Part shown: piece after piece, positions 6,714 through 7,708 of the stretch
Numbering within the stretch: position 1 is the stretch's first letter
Layout of the letters: every line of letters starts with the position of its first letter
Origin: Sulfurimonadaceae bacterium
GTDB taxonomy: Bacteria; Campylobacterota; Campylobacteria; Campylobacterales; Sulfurimonadaceae
NCBI GenBank assembly: GCA_026193155.1
Contig: JAPHSI010000160.1
Coordinates: 1-7,708, forward strand
DNA: 7,708 bases
Direction of reading: 5' to 3'
The notes under the pieces: model-generated
Database searches by the model: none
The model's input: the letters and a program-made list of their open reading frames with translations, nothing else
What the model was told of the DNA's origin: nothing
Position numbers and translations under genes: made by a program

Positions 6714-7708
6714 ATGAAAATTTTAATACTTGGTTCAGGTGGACGCGAATATTCTATTGCTAGAGCAATATCAAAGGAAGATGAACAACATGAACTTTTT
6801 TTCCAACCAGGTAATGGTGCTACAAATAATTTAGGTACAAATTTAAATATTAAAGATTATAACGATTTAGCGATGTTTGCAAAAGAAAATGAAATAGAAC
6901 TAACAATTGTAGGACCAGAAGCACCACTTGTAGATGGTGTAGTAGATATTTTCAAATCTAATGGATTGACAATTTTTGGACCAAGTAAAGAAGCAGCTCA
7001 GCTTGAAGGTTCAAAAGTATATATGAAAAACTTTTTAGCAAAATACGATATCCCAACTGCACGCTATATTGAAACTTCGTCAATTGAAGATGCTTTTAAA
7101 TTTACAGATACTTTGAGTGCTCCAATTGTTGTGAAGGCTGATGGATTATGTGGTGGTAAAGGTGTTATTATTGCCCAATCTCACGATGAAGCAAAAGTAG
7201 CAATTTCTGAGATGTTAAGTGGAAAAAGCTTTGGCGATGCAGGACTAAAAGTTATTGTAGAAGAGTTTTTAGACGGGTATGAACTTTCTATGTTTGCCGT
7301 ATGTGATGGAAAAGATTATATACTACTTCCAGCAGCTCAAGATCATAAACGTTTGACGGATAATGATGAGGGTCCAAATACAGGTGGTATGGGTGCATAT
7401 GCACCAACTCCTTTAGTAGATGAAGAACTTTATCAAAAAGTTAAAGACAGAATTATTCGTCCTACATTAGACGGGATGCAAAAAGAGGGGGCACCTTTTG
7501 AAGGCGTTCTTTTTATTGGAATTATGGTTGTTAACGGTGAACCTATAACTTTAGAATTTAATGTCCGTTTTGGTGATCCTGAATGTGAGATACTAATGCC
7601 TCTAATGACATCAAGCGTGTCTGACATGTTCTTAAAAGCTGCAACTAATCGTTTAAGTGAAATTAAAGTGGAATTTTCTAAACAACATGCAGTTGGTGTA
7701 GTAATGGC
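6714..7708 (+). CDS. purD: Phosphoribosylamine-glycine ligase (GARS), N-terminal 331 codons, cut by window end
   Basis: PurD joins glycine to 5-phosphoribosylamine using ATP, the second step of de novo purine synthesis, in the cytoplasm. The N-terminal domain opens [20 protein letters not shown] and contains the typical PGNGAT and [15 protein letters not shown]. The ATP-grasp domain shows [17 protein letters not shown] (the phosphate-binding glycine loop), then QDHKRL and [10 protein letters not shown]. The family signature RFGDPEC begins at Arg285. The frame is intact to the right edge; full PurD is usually about 420-430 residues, so about 90-100 residues lie outside. The ATG at 6714 follows AGGA (6704-6707) by 6 bases. 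Most PurD proteins have GGREH where this has GGREY; I believe related Campylobacterota share that change, so I do not read it as damage. It has its own promoter and stands after the 6S-like RNA. Confidence 0.97.
   Translation, partial: MKILILGSGGREYSIARAISKEDEQHELFFQPGNGATNNLGTNLNIKDYNDLAMFAKENEIELTIVGPEAPLVDGVVDIFKSNGLTIFGPSKEAAQLEGSKVYMKNFLAKYDIPTARYIETSSIEDAFKFTDTLSAPIVVKADGLCGGKGVIIAQSHDEAKVAISEMLSGKSFGDAGLKVIVEEFLDGYELSMFAVCDGKDYILLPAAQDHKRLTDNDEGPNTGGMGAYAPTPLVDEELYQKVKDRIIRPTLDGMQKEGAPFEGVLFIGIMVVNGEPITLEFNVRFGDPECEILMPLMTSSVSDMFLKAATNRLSEIKVEFSKQHAVGVVM

Noticed and set aside
6733..6757. GGREY instead of GGREH in the PurD N-terminus as a lost functional residue
   Set aside because: The rest of the enzyme is intact and I recall the same Tyr in related Campylobacterota PurD proteins, so it looks like a lineage trait; an alignment would settle it.
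7433..7627. 64-codon minus-strand frame inside purD
   Set aside because: It covers the conserved ATP-grasp and RFGDPEC region of purD in antisense; it is a shadow frame.

Overview
The window is AT-rich, densely packed bacterial chromosome. It most resembles a member of the Campylobacterota (Epsilonproteobacteria), probably near Sulfurimonas or Sulfurovum. The grounds are the protein style of GuaA, HemD and PurD, -10 boxes preceded by T-rich tracts instead of clear -35 boxes, a soluble CZB-type chemoreceptor, and a 6S-like RNA placed just upstream of purD. The genus is an inference from remembered family sequences, not from a search. All recognisable genes lie on the + strand.

Layout: (1) 2-745, the 3' part of an NhaD-type Na+/H+ antiporter gene cut by the left edge. 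(2) 746-911, a spacer with a strong nested hairpin and T-run, probably a terminator, then the guaA ribosome binding site. (3) 912-2459, complete guaA (GMP synthase). (4) 2459-2565, a roughly 107-nt near-palindromic element of MITE/REP-like form. (5) 2590-3222, a complete hemD-like gene for uroporphyrinogen-III synthase. (6) 3316-6240, a tight signalling cluster: a soluble methyl-accepting protein with a C-terminal zinc-binding CZB domain, a single-domain CheY-like response regulator overlapping it by 4 bases, and a PAS-containing histidine kinase 4 bases further on. (7) 6241-6713, a 473-base non-coding stretch holding a promoter, a candidate 6S RNA (about 6276-6478), and the purD promoter. (8) 6714-7708, the first 331 codons of purD, cut by the right edge.

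The housekeeping genes fall in purine synthesis (guaA, purD) and haem synthesis (hemD) and do not form one operon. The three signalling genes very likely act together: a cytoplasmic chemoreceptor that may sense zinc, redox or oxidants through its CZB domain, plus a kinase and regulator pair translated from the same message. The two points most worth a second look are the unannotated 6S-like RNA before purD and the palindromic element after guaA. I saw no CRISPR array, insertion sequence, tRNA, rRNA or phage gene.
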